Shown here: piece by piece, positions 1 to 8,751 of the stretch | Layout of the letters: each line of letters starts with the position of its first letter | Numbering within the stretch: the stretch's first letter is position 1 | DNA from: Opitutaceae bacterium | GTDB lineage: Bacteria > Verrucomicrobiota > Verrucomicrobiia > Opitutales > Opitutaceae | Length of the DNA stretch: 23,192 nucleotides | Assembly (NCBI GenBank): GCA_031254955.1 | Contig: JAIRTK010000035.1 | Span: 1-23,192, forward strand | Direction: 5' to 3' | Notes under the pieces: model-generated | Seen by the model: only the letters and a program-made list of their open reading frames with translations | What the model was told of the DNA's origin: nothing | The model's database searches: none | Made by a program: the position numbers and the translations under genes

Positions 1-2
1 CC

Positions 3-3000
3 GGCGGCTTCCTTTATCAGGACGGCGCCGCCGCCCGGCTCACGCTCGACATTGCCGACGGCGCCGCGCTCGTCATTGGCTCCGCCGCCGACACCGCGAA
101 AGACACCCTTGCCGGCAACCACGCCGCCTCCCTCATCGCCAAGACCGGCTCCGGCGCGCTTGTGCTCCACGGCGACAGCTCCGCGCACACCGGCGTGTTC
201 GACGTGGACGCCGGCTCGGTGCTCCTCGGCAACGCCGCCGCGAAGCTCGGCGGCGCGGTCAACGTCGGCGCGGGCGCGACCGTCGGCGGCCTCGGTGCGT
301 TCACCGGCACGGTCAGCCTCGGCGCCGGCGGCATCCTCCACGCCGGCCTCGACGACTCCGCCGCGTCCACCCTCTCCATCGACACCCTCTCTCTCGCGAG
401 CGGCACGCTCGTCTTCGACCTGTTTGCCGGCGGCACCTCGGACAAGCTTTTCGTGGGCACGCTCGACTCCGTCACCGGCACGAATGTCATCGACGTGAGC
501 GGCTTCCGCCTCGGCGAGCACATCATCGGCGACGTCGGCGTGGGCGCGACGCTGCTTAACGCCGGAAACGTCACCGTGGCCATCGCCGGACGCGCGCAGG
601 AGGGCGCCCGGCAGAGCATGAATTTCTCCGTGTCCGGCACCAGCCTCCTCGTTACCGGTGTGTCCGATAACTCCCGCGAGCTTACCTGGACCGGCCTCGG
701 CGTGTCCGGCACAGCGTGGGACAACATCAACGCCAACTGGACCGACCACGCTTCAGTCAACCGCTTTGCCGAGGGCGATCGCATCATCTTCGACGCCTCC
801 TCCCTTGCCGCCACGCACACCATTTCCATTGCCGGCGCCAACATTGTCGTGTCCGACATGATTGTCCGCGGCGACGCCGATTACACCTTCACCGGTGGCG
901 CGATTTTGGCCGACGCTGCGCGCATCGTCCCCGGAGTCATCAGCGGCGCCACTGGCAAGCTCACCAAAGAGGGAGCCGGCAAACTCACCCTCGCCAACGA
1001 CGGCACCAACACCTTCGTCGGCGGCATTGACCTCGCCGGCGGCATCCTCGCCCTCGCCACCCCCGGCGCCACCGGCACCGCCGTCGTCACCGCCGCCGGC
1101 ACCGGCACCCTGCAAGCCGCCGCCGGCAACCTCGTCCTCGCCAACACCCTCGACACCGCCGCCGCCGCCCTCGCTTTCGACACGCAAGCCAACACCGCCA
1201 CCCTCGCCGGCCCGCTCATGGGTTCCGGTCTCCTCGCCAAACTCGGCAGCGGCACCCTCGCCCTCACCGGCTCCGGCGCCTTCACCGGCACCGCCCGGCT
1301 CGACGCCGGCGCGCTCGCCCTCGGCCACTCCGCCGCCCTCGGCACCGGCCACCTTGCCGCCAATGGTGGACGCGTCCTCCTCGCCGCCGACGGACTTGCC
1401 CTCGCCAACAACATCCAAGCCGGCTCCGCCGCCCTCTCGTTCGACACCGCCGGCTTCACCGGCACGCTCACCGGCGCCCTCGAAGGCGCCGGCCTCTTCG
1501 CCAAGGAAGGCGACGGCGAACTCGTCCTTGCCAGCGCCGGCGCCCTCTCCGGCACGCTCGCCGTGAACACCGGACGCCTCACCCTCGCGCACGCCGACGC
1601 GCTGGGCGCCGCGAAACTCGCCGGCGCCGGCACCCTCGGCCTCGCCACCGGCGCGGTTTATCAATTCGCCCCCACCGCCGCCGCCGGCGGCTTCGCGGGC
1701 GCCGTCGCCGTTTCCTCCGGCAAACTCTTGCTCGACGCCAACGCCGCCGCCGTGCTCGCCGCCCCCGCCGCCACGCTCAGCCTCGAAACCGGCGGCGCCG
1801 CCGAAAAAATCCCCGGCGACCTCGCCCTCGGCGACCTCGCCTTCAACGGCGGCCTCCTCGTGCTCCCGATGACCGGCGCCGACACCGACGGCCTCCTCGC
1901 CGCCCGCTCGCTCGACCTCTCCGGCGGCGGACAAATCGGCGCCGACGTGAGCGCCTTTCTCGCCAGCCAGACCAACCCGCCCGTCCCGCCCGCGCAAAAC
2001 GTCCTCGACCAGGATGACTTCGCACTCCTCCGCCTCGTCGCCACCGACACCATCACCGGCCCCGCCGGCGCCGTCACCATCGTGAACCCCGACGGCACGC
2101 CGCTCCCGGCGCCCGCCTACGCCGGCATCACGCAAGGCGGCGAGACCGTCGCCCGCGCCGGCATCGGCTTCAACGCCGTCGCCGTCACCGGCGGCACCGA
2201 CAACGGCCTCTACCTCGGTCACGGCATCACCGAACTCGACATCCTCGACGGCAAAACCTTCCGCCTCTCCAACGCCGGCGCCGCCGACAGCGACCTCTCC
2301 GCCCGCATCACCGGCGCCGGCGGCCTCGAAGTCACCGCCGACGGCGCCGCCCAAGTCGTTTCCACCGGCATCGGCACCATGCGGCTCGTCACGCACGGCG
2401 CCCCCGTCATCACGCTCTCCAACCCCGGCAACACCTTCACCGGCTCCACCACCGTCGCCAACGGCGTGCTCCGCGCCGGCGCGGCCAACGTCCTCGCCAC
2501 CAGCGCCGCCGTCGTCGTCCGCGGCGGCGCGGCGCTCGACCTCGACGGCTTCGCCCAGACCGTGAAAAACCTCTCCGGCGACGGCTGGGTTCTCCTCGGC
2601 TCCTCCACGCTCACTGTCGCCGTCGCTGACGGCGGGACCAGCGCGTTCAACGGCACCTTCTCCGGCGCCACCGCCAGCCGCGTCGTCAAAACAGGCGCCG
2701 GCAAACTCGTCCTCGGCACCCCGTCCGCGTATCCGTTTGACAACTCGATCGCGTGGCCGTGGTTCGTCGGCGTCACGGAACTCCGCGAAGGCACGCTCAG
2801 CCTCGCCACCAGCGCGGCCCTCGGCGCCGGCACGCTCAACATCACCGGCGCCGACACCGTCCTTTCCGCCGGGGCGCCCGGCCTCGTCCTCCCCAACAAC
2901 ATCAACCTCGGCGCCAACGAACTCACATTTGAAATCGCGCATCCGGCGGTGTTTTCCGGCGTGCTCTCCGGCAACGGCGGCTCGCTCGTCGCGCGCGGCG

Positions 3001-4592
3001 CCGTCACCCTCACCGGCGCGAACACCTTCACCGGCGGCGCCCGCGTCGCGCCTGGCGCCCGCCTCGTCGCCGGGCACGCCCGCGCCCTCGGCACCGGCGC
3101 CGTCGGCATCGAGGAGGGCGGCGTGCTTGAGTTCAGCCTCGCCGCCTCCGGGGCGGTCAACAACACCCTCGCCGGCCACACCGTCGAGTTCTCCAACTTC
3201 GCCCGCCACGCCGTCCTCTCGCTCGGCGGTGAAAACCGCATTGACAACTTCATCGTGCGCCCCGGTGGCGTCGTCCTCGCCACCTCCACCGGCGCGCTCG
3301 GCGGCGCCGCCGCCGTCACCATCCAAAACGGCGGCGAGCTTGCCATCTCCCGGCTCGGCACCGCCGCCGCCTCCCTCGACGTGCAACGCGGCGGGCGGCT
3401 CATCTTCAGCCCGGCTTGGGCCGAGAACACCGACCCCATGCTCGTCGTTGACACCGCGCACCTCGCCGACGGCGCGGTCATCGGCATGGGGCGGCTTGCC
3501 ACCGGCGAATACCTCCTGCTCAAGGCGGGCACCCTCACCAGCGACGGACGCGTGACCTACGATGCCGGCCCCTACGGCGCGCTCGGCGTGGACATCACCC
3601 ACTTCAACGTGGACCTCGCCGCCGGCGAAGTGACCTTCCGCGCCATGAACCACGTCGCCAACCCCGGCAAGGACATCGCCGCCCACTACGACGCCCTCAC
3701 CGCCACCAACAACGCCATCTATTCGCGCGTCAGCGAAAGCTTCCTCCTCCCGCCCGACCGGCAGGCCGGCCCGGAATACTCCGGCCTCTGGGCGAAGGCA
3801 GTCGGCTCCTATGCCGACAATGAGGGCGATTCCGGCAAGATCGGCTACACGAGCGACACCCACGGCCTGCTCGCCGGCTTCGACAAGAAAATTTCCGAAA
3901 AACTCCTCCTCGGCTTTTACGCCGGCATGCTCGATACCAGCGTCCGCGCCGCCGACCGCATCTCCCGCAACGACGGCACCCAGACCCTCGCCGGCATCTA
4001 TGGCGCGCTCCGCCTCGGGCGGGCCTACGCCTCGGCGGACATCATGTTCGGCGCGGCCAAGGCCGACACCTCGCGTTTCGAGCAGACCGGCTACGCCACA
4101 GGCTCCTACCGGGCCGACACTTTCGGCGCCAGCATCGAGCTGGGCGCCGTCCTCGCCGCGTGGGAAAAAGGCTCCATCAAACCCTCGCTCTCCCTGCACC
4201 GCATGGGCATGTCCTATCGCGGCCAGCGGGAGACCGGCGACGGCGCCGTCCTCATTGACGATCTCAGGGCCGACACTTGGGAAAGCCTCCTCAGCGTGCA
4301 AGTCACGCAGGAAATCACCCTGCCCTGGAAAAAAGCCGGCGTCATTGACGGCGTGCTCGGCTGGCGCTCCGGCCTGAAAGATTCGTCGATGCACATCCGG
4401 GGCCGCTTCGCCAGAGATGACCGCCCCTTCGCGCTTGAGCTGGACCAATACAATCGTGACGGCCTCCTCATCGGCCTCGGCCTGCGCGTTGGCCTCACCC
4501 GGAAGGCCACCTTCGCGTTCGGCTATGATTACGAATTGGGCGGCGAGTTCGACCGTCACACCCTCCACGCCACTCTCCGCCTGAACTGGTGA
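3..4592 (+). CDS. Giant autotransporter with PATR beta-strand repeats, 5' end outside window
   Basis: The frame is open from base 3 without a convincing start, so the gene begins upstream; 1529 residues are visible. The first ~1200 residues are a Gly/Ala/Thr-rich passenger with about seven autotransporter-associated beta-strand (PATR) units of the form KxGxGxLxLxGxNTFTGG...GxLxLGxxxALGxG, for example KLGSGTLALTGSGAFTG. This predicts a long parallel beta-helix on the cell surface. A helical segment (NPGKDIAAHYDALTATNNAI, from about residue 1220) precedes a C-terminal beta-barrel of ~270 residues starting near GLWAKAVGSYADN (about residue 1260). The chain ends in LNW; a terminal aromatic residue fits the BAM recognition signal. 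The barrel and the helix before it closely resemble the next gene. By family the barrel exports its own passenger. The passenger's ligand is unknown and I see no protease or lipase motif. Codons are extremely rich in third-position G/C, which also creates a long spurious open frame on the other strand. Confidence 0.93.
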   Translation, partial: GGFLYQDGAAARLTLDIADGAALVIGSAADTAKDTLAGNHAASLIAKTGSGALVLHGDSSAHTGVFDVDAGSVLLGNAAAKLGGAVNVGAGATVGGLGAFTGTVSLGAGGILHAGLDDSAASTLSIDTLSLASGTLVFDLFAGGTSDKLFVGTLDSVTGTNVIDVSGFRLGEHIIGDVGVGATLLNAGNVTVAIAGRAQEGARQSMNFSVSGTSLLVTGVSDNSRELTWTGLGVSGTAWDNINANWTDHASVNRFAEGDRIIFDASSLAATHTISIAGANIVVSDMIVRGDADYTFTGGAILADAARIVPGVISGATGKLTKEGAGKLTLANDGTNTFVGGIDLAGGILALATPGATGTAVVTAAGTGTLQAAAGNLVLANTLDTAAAALAFDTQANTATLAGPLMGSGLLAKLGSGTLALTGSGAFTGTARLDAGALALGHSAALGTGHLAANGGRVLLAADGLALANNIQAGSAALSFDTAGFTGTLTGALEGAGLFAKEGDGELVLASAGALSGTLAVNTGRLTLAHADALGAAKLAGAGTLGLATGAVYQFAPTAAAGGFAGAVAVSSGKLLLDANAAAVLAAPAATLSLETGGAAEKIPGDLALGDLAFNGGLLVLPMTGADTDGLLAARSLDLSGGGQIGADVSAFLASQTNPPVPPAQNVLDQDDFALLRLVATDTITGPAGAVTIVNPDGTPLPAPAYAGITQGGETVARAGIGFNAVAVTGGTDNGLYLGHGITELDILDGKTFRLSNAGAADSDLSARITGAGGLEVTADGAAQVVSTGIGTMRLVTHGAPVITLSNPGNTFTGSTTVANGVLRAGAANVLATSAAVVVRGGAALDLDGFAQTVKNLSGDGWVLLGSSTLTVAVADGGTSAFNGTFSGATASRVVKTGAGKLVLGTPSAYPFDNSIAWPWFVGVTELREGTLSLATSAALGAGTLNITGADTVLSAGAPGLVLPNNINLGANELTFEIAHPAVFSGVLSGNGGSLVARGAVTLTGANTFTGGARVAPGARLVAGHARALGTGAVGIEEGGVLEFSLAASGAVNNTLAGHTVEFSNFARHAVLSLGGENRIDNFIVRPGGVVLATSTGALGGAAAVTIQNGGELAISRLGTAAASLDVQRGGRLIFSPAWAENTDPMLVVDTAHLADGAVIGMGRLATGEYLLLKAGTLTSDGRVTYDAGPYGALGVDITHFNVDLAAGEVTFRAMNHVANPGKDIAAHYDALTATNNAIYSRVSESFLLPPDRQAGPEYSGLWAKAVGSYADNEGDSGKIGYTSDTHGLLAGFDKKISEKLLLGFYAGMLDTSVRAADRISRNDGTQTLAGIYGALRLGRAYASADIMFGAAKADTSRFEQTGYATGSYRADTFGASIELGAVLAAWEKGSIKPSLSLHRMGMSYRGQRETGDGAVLIDDLRADTWESLLSVQVTQEITLPWKKAGVIDGVLGWRSGLKDSSMHIRGRFARDDRPFALELDQYNRDGLLIGLGLRVGLTRKATFAFGYDYELGGEFDRHTLHATLRLNW

Positions 4593-4633
4593 GCCTCCAC
4601 CTCTCGTCCCAACACTTAACACCGCGCAGACCC

Positions 4634-7600
4634 ATGAAACACACACTCCGCTTCCCTTGCCCCGCGTCGTCCCTCCAGGCGTTCCGTGCCGTCGTTTTTG
4701 CACTCCTGCTGCTCCCCGCAGCCGCCGCGCTCCTTGCTCCCGCGGCACGCGCCGGCGGCGTCATTACCGAAAGCAACACCGTCCTCCTCGGCGAAGGCCA
4801 GGCATCTTTTGTCTGGAGCGGCTCGAGCTATAACTTCTTCCAAATCGCCGATGATGTCACCCTCACCTACAGGCGGTTCGGGAATGGCCCTTCCAACGTC
4901 CCCGCCCTCGCCGTCATCATGCCGGAGGCCTACGTCTCCTTCGCTCCCATCGGGACCACCGGACAAGTCGTTTTTGACGGCTTCACCGGCGATCGCTTCG
5001 GCGGCGTGTTCACGGTGAACGGCTACTCCACGCTGGAGGTGACCAACGGCCTTTTCCGCAATAACAAGGCCGGCAGCAACACCACCAACCAGGCCATCAC
5101 CAGCGGCAACGGCGACGGTGTGAGCGGCGTCATCCAAGCGGCGACGGCCACGGCTTACGTCAAGTTGAAAAACGTGGTTTTCGAGAACAACGGCCAGTTC
5201 GGCAACACCGGCGTCATGCGCATCTCCGGCACCGCCGTCTGGGACGGCGGCGCGGCCCTCGGCAACTATGCCGCCGGCGACCGCACCGGCGTCATCGACA
5301 TGAGCGGACGGCCCACCGTTTTGATTTCCGATGTGCTGTTCGACGGCAACCATGCCCGCGGCGTGGCCGGGGCCGTCTTTGTCGGCAACGGCACGATGAT
5401 TTTCAACAACGCCGTGTTCACCAACAACTGGGCCGGCTACCAGGGCGGCGCCATCCGCAGCGGCGGCGACGCCGCCAGCGTTTTCCAATTCAACCTCACC
5501 GCCGCCGGCGGCACCACCCGCTACCTCTACTCCGGCAACTGGGCCGGAATGCAAACCGCCGCCGACCTCCCCATGAACGATCCGCGCGTGTTCAACGACA
5601 CGCCCGACTTCGCCCCCGTCGCCAAGGCCGGCGGCTTCCTCCACGGCGTCGCCTCCGCCTCCACCATCGGCTTCGACATCGCCGCCGGCGTTAACCTCGC
5701 CATCGGCGACCCCGCCCAATCCAACAAAGCTTACGACTCCATCACCTCCAACGGCGCCCGCCCCAAACTCCTGAAAACCGGCGGCGGCGACCTCGTCCTC
5801 AACGCCGACAGCTCCTACTGGATGGGCTCCACCACAGTCGCCGCCGGGCGCCTCCTGCTGGGCAACGACGGCGCGCGGCTCGGCGGCACCGTCACCGTGG
5901 AGCCAGGCGCGGTTTTCGGCGGTGCGGGCCGTATGGCCACGATGCTCTACTCGAACGATTTGCCGGAAGCCGCCATCGTGAATATCAAGGCCGACTCCAG
6001 TCTCCAAATCGGTCTCGCCGACCGCCAAACCGACGGCCTCGACATCCTGGGCACGCTCAATCTCACCAACGCCACGCTCGCCTTCGTCGCCTTCGACGGC
6101 ACCCACGCGGCCACGTTCAGCGTCTCCGACACGTCCGCCATGTCCGGCACAACCACCATTAATGTCACCGGCGCCATCAATGTCACCGGCACCAACATCA
6201 TCGACCTCTCCGGCTTCACCCAGAACGGCATCTACAATCTCGGCCACATCAGCGTCCACGACGCGCTCTCCATCAACGGCGACAGCTCGCTCCTCTACGC
6301 CGTCAATGGCCGCGTCTCCACCCCCGGAGGCAACGCCCGCCAGTCCGCCCAGCGTTACGACTCCGGCGACGGCACCTTCTCCGTCCAAATCGCCCTCGAC
6401 ACCGCCCGCGCCATGCGCTGGACCGGCACCGATGACAGCATCCCGACGGTCTGGGACGATGTCGCCGAAAACTGGGCCGGACTCAACACCGCCAGCGCCG
6501 ATGTCACCCGCTACGCCGCGCTCGACACGGTGGAGTTTTCCGGCGTCACCGGCACCATCGCCATCAACGGCGGCGTGCCTGTTTCAAACATGGAGGTTTC
6601 CGTCGCCTCCGGCACGCTCGTGTTTGGCGGCTACGGCGGCATCACCGCCTCCCCCTGGGACTCCGCCTCCGCCGCCGAGGATGCCGTGCGCGCCGCCCCC
6701 GGCAGACTCATCAAGACCGGCGCCGGCGCGCTCGTCTTCAACAACGACGGACGCAACGTGTTTCGCGGCGGCATCGAGCTGCATGACGGCGCCATCGAAA
6801 TCCAGCGCGGCGAGCAACTGCAAAGTGCCGGGGCGCCCCTCGTCTTTGTAAACGACACCACGCTCCGCGTCGCCAACACCGGCTCCACGCAACTCGCCAA
6901 CACCATCGCCATCGGCGCCGGCAAAACGGCGGTGATCGAGGTGGTCCCCTCGGGCACGACCAGCCCCGTCATCCTTTCCGGGAATGTCTCCGGGGGCAAA
7001 CTCGTCAAGAGCGGCGCCGGCGTGCTCCGGCTTTCCGGCTCCAATTCGCAGGAGGCCACCGAATTGCAGGCCGGCACGCTTTCGCTCCTGCACGATGCCG
7101 CGCTGGGCCGGGGCGCGTTGCTCGTCTCGGGCAACAACCGCGCCATCACCGTCGCGGCGGGCGTGACCATCGCCAACGACATCGAATTTGGCGGCAACAA
7201 CCTCGCGCTCTACAACGTGAGCACGGGCACCGCCTCCACCCCGAAAGCCGCCGTCGTCTCCGGCAACCTGCGCGGAAAATCACTGCTCATCCTCGGGGAA
7301 ACCTCCGGCCAGGGCATGCGCGGCCCGCTCACGCTCGCCGGCAACAACCTGTTTGAAACCGTCACCGTTGGCGAAAGCGCCATCCTCGTCGCCGCCAACC
7401 CCGGCGCGCTGGGCGGCGCGGCCTCCATCGTCAATGTCACCAACGGCGGCGCGCTCCACCTCGCCGAGCCGGAAGTCGCCGCGAAAAACGTGACCGTGGA
7501 GACCGGCGGCATCATCGGCTTCGACCGGCCCCGCCGCGAAATGCTCACCCTCTCGGGCGCGTTCACCATCGAATCCAGCGCCACCATCGCCATCCTCTCC

Positions 7601-8701
7601 CGCCTCACCAGCGGCTTCACCAAACTTGTCCACGCCGACGGCGGCATCACCTACGACGAGTTCAGCACCGAGGTGGTTGACCTCGGCGGCAACAACAATT
7701 CCAGCTACATCGTGTTCCCGGATGACGACAACAACCTCATCCTCATGAACATGAACCGGGCCGGCAACCCCGGCAAGGACATCGCCGTGAGCCTCGACGC
7801 CATAACCGCCTCCGTCTCGGCCGTTTACACCCGCATGAGCGAAAGCTTCCTCCTGCCACTGGAGGACTACGCGCCGGGCGCCAGCCCCGAGCGCAGCTTC
7901 TGGGTCAAGGGCATCGGCGGCTTTGGGCGCTACGATGGCGACGCGACACGCATCGGTTACACCGACACCACCTATGGCGTCGCCTACGGCTTTGACTTGG
8001 TCATTTCCGAGCGATTGCTGCTCGGTTTCTACGGCGGCTACACCGACAGCAAACTCAAGGCCGGCCCGTTCGCCGAGACCAACGCCGACATGCCGCACCT
8101 CGGCGTGTATGGCGCGGCGCGCTTCGGAAAATTCTACACCGCCGCCGATATTTTCGGCGGCGCCGTCAAGGCCAAGACCGTCCGCACCGAGGACGAAGTC
8201 ACCGGACGCTACAAGGCCGTCGTTTACGGCGCGAGCGCCGAGGCGGGCTTCATCCTGCGCACATGGGAAAACGGCCATTTCAAACCCTCGCTCGGCCTGC
8301 ACTGGATGTCGCTTGCCTACCGCGACCAGGCCGAGATGGGCTGGGGCGCCATCTTCATTGACGACTTCACCACCGACCGCCTCGAAAGCGTCCTTGGCGC
8401 CCAGTTGGCCCACTCGTTCCTGGCATGGCAAAAACCCGCCACGCTTTCCCTTCAGGCCGGCTGGCGCTCCGCCTTGGCCAGCGAACGCACCAAGCTGACC
8501 GTCCGCTTCGCCGACATGTATGTGTATGACGACACCTTCGAGGTGCTCGGCGACGAGTATTCGCGCGACCGCGTCACCCTCGGCCTCGGCCTGCGCATGA
8601 GCCTCACCGGGCACGCCACCCTCGGCCTCGCCTACGAATGCGAGGCGGCCAAGGACTACACACGGCACAGCGGCAACGCCGCCATCCGCTGGTCGTGGTG
8701 A
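4634..8701 (+). CDS. Autotransporter with Pmp-like N-terminus and PATR repeats
   Basis: I chose ATG 4634, 41 bases after the previous stop. It gives a clean Sec signal peptide (KHTLRF n-region, Leu/Ala core, APAARA before GG at residues 40/41). An in-frame GTG at 4589 overlapping the upstream stop would add 15 polar residues and is less likely. The protein is 1355 aa. Residues ~180-280 contain FENN, FDGN and FTNN together with GGAI, the signature of chlamydial Pmp-type beta-helix repeats. PATR units follow (KTGGGDLVLNADSSYWMGS, KTGAGALVFNN, KSGAGVLRLSG). A central stretch (IDLSGF, GNARQS, MRWTG, VWDDVAENW) also occurs in diverged form in the upstream gene. The helix NPGKDIAVSLDAITASVSAV leads into a beta-barrel of ~268 residues from SFWVKGIGG (about residue 1088) to the terminal RWSW. 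It is probably co-transcribed with its neighbours. Role: surface display or adhesion by family inference; the target is unknown. Confidence 0.93.
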   Translation: MKHTLRFPCPASSLQAFRAVVFALLLLPAAAALLAPAARAGGVITESNTVLLGEGQASFVWSGSSYNFFQIADDVTLTYRRFGNGPSNVPALAVIMPEAYVSFAPIGTTGQVVFDGFTGDRFGGVFTVNGYSTLEVTNGLFRNNKAGSNTTNQAITSGNGDGVSGVIQAATATAYVKLKNVVFENNGQFGNTGVMRISGTAVWDGGAALGNYAAGDRTGVIDMSGRPTVLISDVLFDGNHARGVAGAVFVGNGTMIFNNAVFTNNWAGYQGGAIRSGGDAASVFQFNLTAAGGTTRYLYSGNWAGMQTAADLPMNDPRVFNDTPDFAPVAKAGGFLHGVASASTIGFDIAAGVNLAIGDPAQSNKAYDSITSNGARPKLLKTGGGDLVLNADSSYWMGSTTVAAGRLLLGNDGARLGGTVTVEPGAVFGGAGRMATMLYSNDLPEAAIVNIKADSSLQIGLADRQTDGLDILGTLNLTNATLAFVAFDGTHAATFSVSDTSAMSGTTTINVTGAINVTGTNIIDLSGFTQNGIYNLGHISVHDALSINGDSSLLYAVNGRVSTPGGNARQSAQRYDSGDGTFSVQIALDTARAMRWTGTDDSIPTVWDDVAENWAGLNTASADVTRYAALDTVEFSGVTGTIAINGGVPVSNMEVSVASGTLVFGGYGGITASPWDSASAAEDAVRAAPGRLIKTGAGALVFNNDGRNVFRGGIELHDGAIEIQRGEQLQSAGAPLVFVNDTTLRVANTGSTQLANTIAIGAGKTAVIEVVPSGTTSPVILSGNVSGGKLVKSGAGVLRLSGSNSQEATELQAGTLSLLHDAALGRGALLVSGNNRAITVAAGVTIANDIEFGGNNLALYNVSTGTASTPKAAVVSGNLRGKSLLILGETSGQGMRGPLTLAGNNLFETVTVGESAILVAANPGALGGAASIVNVTNGGALHLAEPEVAAKNVTVETGGIIGFDRPRREMLTLSGAFTIESSATIAILSRLTSGFTKLVHADGGITYDEFSTEVVDLGGNNNSSYIVFPDDDNNLILMNMNRAGNPGKDIAVSLDAITASVSAVYTRMSESFLLPLEDYAPGASPERSFWVKGIGGFGRYDGDATRIGYTDTTYGVAYGFDLVISERLLLGFYGGYTDSKLKAGPFAETNADMPHLGVYGAARFGKFYTAADIFGGAVKAKTVRTEDEVTGRYKAVVYGASAEAGFILRTWENGHFKPSLGLHWMSLAYRDQAEMGWGAIFIDDFTTDRLESVLGAQLAHSFLAWQKPATLSLQAGWRSALASERTKLTVRFADMYVYDDTFEVLGDEYSRDRVTLGLGLRMSLTGHATLGLAYECEAAKDYTRHSGNAAIRWSW

Positions 8702-8751
8702 ACCGCGCCTCCCTGCCACCCAACCCAAAACCCGAAGCACGCTTTTATAAC

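Noticed and set aside
960..3330. DNA-level tandem repeat array in the first autotransporter
   Set aside because: The periodicity is at the protein level (PATR units of variable length) with degenerate GCC/GGC-rich DNA; no fixed DNA period was found.
4589..4633. GTG start overlapping the stop of the first autotransporter
   Set aside because: ATG 4634 directly begins a standard signal peptide; the extra 15 residues look like translated spacer.
753..4748. Very long open frame on the - strand opposite the first autotransporter
   Set aside because: It mirrors the G/C-ending codons of the real gene; the translation is low-complexity Gly/Ala/Glu/Val with no domain, and the + strand carries clear PATR and barrel motifs.
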